Source: an uncultured Selenomonadales bacterium (GTDB lineage: Bacteria; Bacillota; Negativicutes; Selenomonadales; Selenomonadaceae). From it: DNA of 16,738 bases. The DNA lies in NCBI GenBank assembly GCA_937901445.1, contig CALDHY010000081.1:1-16738 (forward strand), written 5' to 3'. The position numbers and the translations under genes were made by a program. Positions within the stretch are counted from its first letter, which is position 1; each line of letters starts with the position of its first letter. The notes under the pieces are model-generated. The model searched no databases. It saw only the letters and a program-made list of their open reading frames with translations, and was not told the DNA's origin. This document shows positions 14,067 through 16,738 of the stretch, piece after piece.

Positions 14067-14165
14067 TTGTTTTCCGAAAAAGTCAAAATTTCGGTGTCGG
14101 TTGTAAAGTTGCCCTTTCCCTTTGGTCTGCCCCCTTCCCTAGTCGCCGGTTGGTGGGGGGGGGAT
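14067..14165. other. G/C-rich gap before small terminase, cos candidate
   Basis: These 99 noncoding bases differ from all surrounding sequence. They contain G9 at 14155-14163, then (reading leftwards) CCGGTT, CTAGTCGCCGG, CCCCCTTCCC and CCCTTTCCC. A gap between an HNH endonuclease gene and the small terminase is where cos sites lie in HK97-like phages. The function is inferred from position and composition only. Confidence 0.4.
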
Positions 14166-14843
14166 TCAAGCCTCAAAGGCGTTAAACCATTCATCGATAA
14201 AGCCTTGCCACTGCGCGGCAAAAATCCCGCGTGTTGCTGTAGCTGTAGCTTTTGCTTGTTCCCGCGTTGTTTCGATGTAAATTAATTCTGCGCCGAGTTT
14301 TTGTGCAAGCTGTTCGCGTTGGAGTTTGCGCGGATAGCCGCCAATGATAAAGGCGTTTTTCCAAAAACCGACGCGCAGCCTAATTTGTTCAATCAGAGTA
14401 TCACGCACGGCAAATGCTACGCGCTTCAGATTGTCCGGGTGTTCGTGGTACGGGCAAAGGGAAATAGCAGAAAAAATGGCGTCAAGGTCAACAATTAAAT
14501 CATTGCGCCGCGCCATTTGGTTTACATATGTACTTTTGCCGGAGCAAGGCGAACCGTAGACAATATAAACTTTTTGCCCGCTGTCAAAGGAAAATCTTTC
14601 GTGCGCCTTATCGTGACACTTCCTGCAGATAATTTTGATATTTGCAGGATTAAGTGAAATATTGGTGTCATTGATATTTTGCGGCGTCAATTCCTTAATG
14701 TGGTGTCCTACAAGTTGGGTAGAATCTTTCAGGTAACTTTCGCCACAATCAGCACAAAGAAAATTGTTTTCGACAATCAGCCGCTCGCGCAGTTGACGCC
14801 ACGCCTTGCTGTTATAAAAACTTTTCGCCCATTCCTGCGCCAT
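14166..14843 (-). CDS. HNH endonuclease fused to a P-loop nucleotide kinase-like domain
   Basis: A 225-aa two-domain protein. Residues 1-85 form an HNH nuclease: FLCADCG (Cys30, Cys33), VGHHIKELTP (His47-His48), NISLNPANIKIICRKCHDKAH (Asn66, Cys73, Cys76, His81). Residues ~90-225 form a P-loop domain with YGSPCSGKST (97-105) and a Walker B-like DLIVDLDAI, similar in outline to zeta-toxin/T4 polynucleotide-kinase-type ATPases. HNH proteins beside terminases assist cos cleavage (HK97 gp74). A linked kinase could act on the DNA or RNA ends produced; this part is inference. It starts directly after the stop codon of the upstream gene with little ribosome binding site, suggesting coupling. Confidence 0.88.
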   Translation of the reverse strand: MAQEWAKSFYNSKAWRQLRERLIVENNFLCADCGESYLKDSTQLVGHHIKELTPQNINDTNISLNPANIKIICRKCHDKAHERFSFDSGQKVYIVYGSPCSGKSTYVNQMARRNDLIVDLDAIFSAISLCPYHEHPDNLKRVAFAVRDTLIEQIRLRVGFWKNAFIIGGYPRKLQREQLAQKLGAELIYIETTREQAKATATATRGIFAAQWQGFIDEWFNAFEA

Positions 14844-15209
14844 TTAAAAATCGTCCCGATCTATCACTTGTTTTTTCAGTTCCAGAGCCTTTTCATCTTG
14901 TTCACGTTGCCAAATATCTTTGTCAACCTGCCCCAAATAATTTTTACCTAAAAATATTGCCATAGCCGCTGATTTTTGAGCTAATTGAAACTGCATACGG
15001 CGCAAGCTGATAAAACCGCCCTGCCTTTTTATCTTGAACACTTCGGAAAAATTCATTTGATAAGTACGTTTACACCAACTCTCAAGCGTTTTATCAGATA
15101 CACCGAAAAAATTTAATATTTCCATCAGCGTACATTGCAAAGCACAAAGTTTTTCAAATTGTTCAATGTCAATATCCGCTTGCGGGCGTCCGCGTTTATT
15201 TTTAAGCAT
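14844..15209 (-). CDS. Helix-turn-helix phage protein, terminase-small-subunit-like
   Basis: A 121-aa basic protein. After KNKRGRPQ, an AT-hook-like start, there is a predicted helix-turn-helix (FEKLCALQCTLMEILNFFGVSDKTLESWCKRTY). The segment IKRQGGFISLRRMQFQLAQKSAAMAIFLGKNYLGQ follows. The last part is typical of prophage proteins encoded before terminase genes and often labelled DNA-packaging protein. It could be a second DNA-recognition component of packaging or a regulator, given a P27-type small terminase downstream. The start is the second ATG (15207-15209), which has AGGAG 9 bases upstream; the first ATG is only 3 bases away from it. Confidence 0.75.
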   Translation of the reverse strand: MLKNKRGRPQADIDIEQFEKLCALQCTLMEILNFFGVSDKTLESWCKRTYQMNFSEVFKIKRQGGFISLRRMQFQLAQKSAAMAIFLGKNYLGQVDKDIWQREQDEKALELKKQVIDRDDF

Positions 15210-15221
15210 CTGCATTCACTC

Positions 15222-16127
15222 CTATTTTTTACTGGTCGAATTTTTGATACCAATGACAACAAGCGCAATCTTGCCCGCGTCAATCAGCAACTGTCGGCAA
15301 ACACGAATAGTTTCGCCTGTAGAAATAACATCATCGAAAAGAATTATGTTATGCTCCTGCGGCAAGTAAGCAAGCGAAAATTCAGGATTAATCCTGTTAC
15401 GATTTTTAGCCGTGAAAACGTCTTGATAGAAAGGAATTTTCAGTGATATTGCTGCCGCCTTGCAAATTTCCGTTGCAAAGTGAAAGCCTTCCGAGTGACG
15501 GCGGCGCGGAGTTGTAACGATACACCAACTGCCATTAACTAAATCAATGCCTAGCGTCCGCCAAATATAATCAGTAAGACAATCAGCAAAAATCGGCACA
15601 TTTGCTGGATTTTCTTTAATTTCAGAAATTGGCGTCCCTTTCTTGCCAACTTCAAAAAAGCAAGTGCTGAAAAAGCCGCCGTGTGAATGGTGTTTAATTT
15701 TCTTTTTCAAGTCGCAATATTTTTCTGCTTTCTTCCACGCCTGTTGCTTAAACCGCTTTTCAGAAGTATCAAAGGCAAAATCCGCCATATCAAAATCAAC
15801 TGTCAAATCGTCCAGCTCGGCGGCAAGTAAAACATTATCCCATTTAGCCAATTCAGCAACTTTGTTATCAGCAAGGCGAAAAGCTTTAATTTGCGCGGGC
15901 GATAAATCATCTGCAACAATGCAAGGTACATTCTGCAAACCAAGTTTTAAAGCGGCGCAATAGCGGGTGTGTCCACAAATAATAACGTTATCTTTGTCAA
16001 TGACGATAGGGACTTTAAAGCCAAAATTTTTTATGGAGTTAGCAACAGCATCAATCGCATTTTCGTTATTGCGGGGGTTATTCTCGTAAGGTTTCAACGC
16101 GGAAATAGGCAAGTCATTAATTTTCAT
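15222..16127 (-). CDS. ParB-like nuclease domain fused to a ComF-like phosphoribosyltransferase
   Basis: A 301-aa fusion. Residues 4-~95 are a ParB/sulfiredoxin-type domain (ISALKPYENNPRNN, then PIVIDKDNVIICGHTRYCAA with GHTR at 52-55 in the phosphate-binding position), of the kind joined to DNA methylases in many phages. In place of a methylase, residues ~145-301 carry a type I phosphoribosyltransferase fold. NIILFDDVISTGET (260-273) is the PRPP-binding loop, and PRRRHSEGFHFA resembles the PxxxRRxxRGFNxA motif of ComF. The substrate is unknown; base or nucleotide modification is conceivable. It overlaps the gene before it by ATGA. GGAG lies about 12 bases, and GGAGAA about 6 bases, upstream of the ATG. 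Confidence 0.85.
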   Translation of the reverse strand: MKINDLPISALKPYENNPRNNENAIDAVANSIKNFGFKVPIVIDKDNVIICGHTRYCAALKLGLQNVPCIVADDLSPAQIKAFRLADNKVAELAKWDNVLLAAELDDLTVDFDMADFAFDTSEKRFKQQAWKKAEKYCDLKKKIKHHSHGGFFSTCFFEVGKKGTPISEIKENPANVPIFADCLTDYIWRTLGIDLVNGSWCIVTTPRRRHSEGFHFATEICKAAAISLKIPFYQDVFTAKNRNRINPEFSLAYLPQEHNIILFDDVISTGETIRVCRQLLIDAGKIALVVIGIKNSTSKK

Positions 16128-16339
16128 TTATTCTCCGCTCCTAAAACCTTTAACCAATTTTCGACTTCGTTAAGAAGGTCTACCGCGTCAACCGCTTGTT
16201 CATCAGCAACAAGCAAAATTTTTTTTGCAATAACTGCCGTAAACTTCGTCAAGAAAATTTCTTTCTCTACCTTAGTTTTAAAACCTTGCAGACTATCATC
16301 ATCAATTTCTAATTCAACCTCAAAACTATAATTTTCCAT
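16124..16339 (-). CDS. Small acidic protein of unknown function
   Basis: A 71-aa protein beginning MENYSFEVELEIDDDSLQGF, with a strand followed by helices (FLTKFTAVIAKKILLVADEQAVDAVDLLNEVENWLKVLG). I do not recognise a family. The ATG at 16337-16339 has GGAAGTGAT just upstream; an in-frame TTG six codons earlier lacks a site. It is the first gene after the candidate late promoter and overlaps the following ParB fusion by four bases, so the two are probably co-translated. Confidence 0.72.
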   Translation of the reverse strand: MENYSFEVELEIDDDSLQGFKTKVEKEIFLTKFTAVIAKKILLVADEQAVDAVDLLNEVENWLKVLGAENK

Positions 16340-16362
16340 TGTTATCACTTCCCGCAACTTAA

Positions 16363-16395
16363 AAATCCCCAGCCGTTTGACTGAGGATTTTTTTA
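16363..16395 (-). terminator. 10-bp hairpin between the regulator and the late operon
   Basis: On the minus strand AAATCCTCAG pairs with CTGGGGATTT (10 bp, one G-U) around an 8-nt loop and is followed by two more T (five in a row). On the plus strand the stem has one A-C mismatch but is followed by four more T (seven in a row). It lies about 17 bases after the predicted late start site, so it could be a leaky attenuator or a terminator blocking traffic in either direction. Confidence 0.7.
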
Positions 16396-16413
16396 TTCGA
16401 TTTTACTTTTCTA

Positions 16414-16478
16414 AGTATATCATAAACCCTTTGTCAATATGAAATTATATGAAGTTATGTGAAATTTAGTGAAATTTG
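16414..16478 (-). promoter_or_regulatory. Candidate late promoter with four phased 10-bp repeats
   Basis: On the plus strand GAAATT/GAAGTT/GAAATT/GAAATT occur at 16441, 16451, 16461 and 16471, one helical turn apart, each preceded by AT or GT. On the minus strand a TATACT (16419-16414) preceded by TG and one base forms an extended -10. A TTGACA (16437-16432) is present but only 12 bases away from that -10. The layout fits an activator-dependent promoter with the activator on the repeats. The repeats overlap the end of the sigma-like gene, the obvious candidate activator. This link is inferred. Confidence 0.55.
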
Positions 16479-16738
16479 CTCCGCCGAATTAAAAATTTTT
16501 TCAAAAGAATTTAAAGCCTGTTCGTGCATTTGCAATACTCGGCGCGTCGATACATTCATTAATTTTGCCGTATGCTTCCACGATTTAAAATTCAAGTATC
16601 GACTTTCCAGAATCAGCCGCTCGTTTTCGCCCGTAACTTGTGAAATTGCCGCCTTGATTTTTTCACGTGCCGCCAAATATTCTGCTAAGTTATCGCCGAG
16701 CTTTTCAGATTGTTCTTGCATATTGACAACCGCCGCTT
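16455..16738 (-). CDS. Partial sigma-region-4-like phage regulator (DUF1492/ArpU-like)
   Basis: The gene runs off the right edge; an internal ATG at 16719-16721 is in frame, but the frame stays open upstream to the edge. The visible part is a helical segment (LAEYLAAREKIKAAISQV) followed by a sigma-70 region-4-like helix-turn-helix: ENERLILESRYLNFKSWKHTAKLMNVSTRRVLQMHEQAL. This is the C-terminal pattern of DUF1492/ArpU/RinA-type phage proteins that control late transcription and are usually encoded at the end of the early region. Position directly before the packaging genes fits. The 3' end overlaps the phased repeats. Confidence 0.75.
   Translation of the reverse strand, partial: AAVVNMQEQSEKLGDNLAEYLAAREKIKAAISQVTGENERLILESRYLNFKSWKHTAKLMNVSTRRVLQMHEQALNSFEKIFNSAEQISLNFT

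Overview
The window is the packaging, head and tail part of an HK97-type, long-tailed (siphovirus-like) phage or prophage. Nearly all genes are on the minus strand, so late transcription runs from position 16738 towards 1. The moderate-to-low GC, the GGAGGTGA-type ribosome binding sites, the many TTG/GTG starts and the protein families (P27-type small terminase, phi13-type tail tube, head-closure and gp10 proteins) point to a phage of a low-GC Firmicute. A Negativicutes host is possible but is only a guess. No integrase, repressor, tRNA, rRNA, CRISPR or attachment site is visible.

In transcription order: a partial sigma-region-4-like late regulator (16738-16455) is followed by a candidate late promoter with four 10-bp phased repeats and a hairpin. 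Next come a small unknown protein, a ParB-domain/ComF-like phosphoribosyltransferase fusion, a helix-turn-helix protein, and an HNH/P-loop kinase fusion. A G/C-rich 99-bp gap (cos candidate) precedes the small terminase. A DprA homologue overlaps the small terminase on one side and the large terminase on the other. Portal, protease, capsid, head-tail connector, head closure, a small protein with a cystatin-like motif, a gp10-like protein, tail terminator, tail tube, tail chaperone (with a -1 frameshift signal), tape measure and the start of a further tail gene complete the order.

This operon is interrupted twice by genes of the phage antirepressor superfamily: an ORF6N protein between portal and protease, on the plus strand, and a BRO-N protein between tail chaperone and tape measure, on the minus strand. 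The two proteins are not alike, but their 5' control regions share one design. Each has a sense promoter (TTGACA/TTGACG, then TAAAAT) and, facing it, an antisense promoter (TTGACA-17-TAAAAT) in the leader. The antisense promoter would make an RNA of about 95-107 nt that starts GGAAAATCCCC, folds back on a GGGGTTTTCTGC arm and ends at an intrinsic terminator. The stem bases differ between the two loci but pairing is kept. The complement of the antisense 5' end lies in a hairpin of the antirepressor mRNA leader. This looks like a duplicated antisense-RNA-controlled antirepressor cassette, similar in logic to P22 sar/ant or P1 c4/ant, embedded as self-transcribed 'morons' in late structural genes. 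It is the most interesting thing in the window.

A second theme is the packaging flank, which carries two proteins with competence relatives (DprA and a ComF-like phosphoribosyltransferase) and two unusual fusions.
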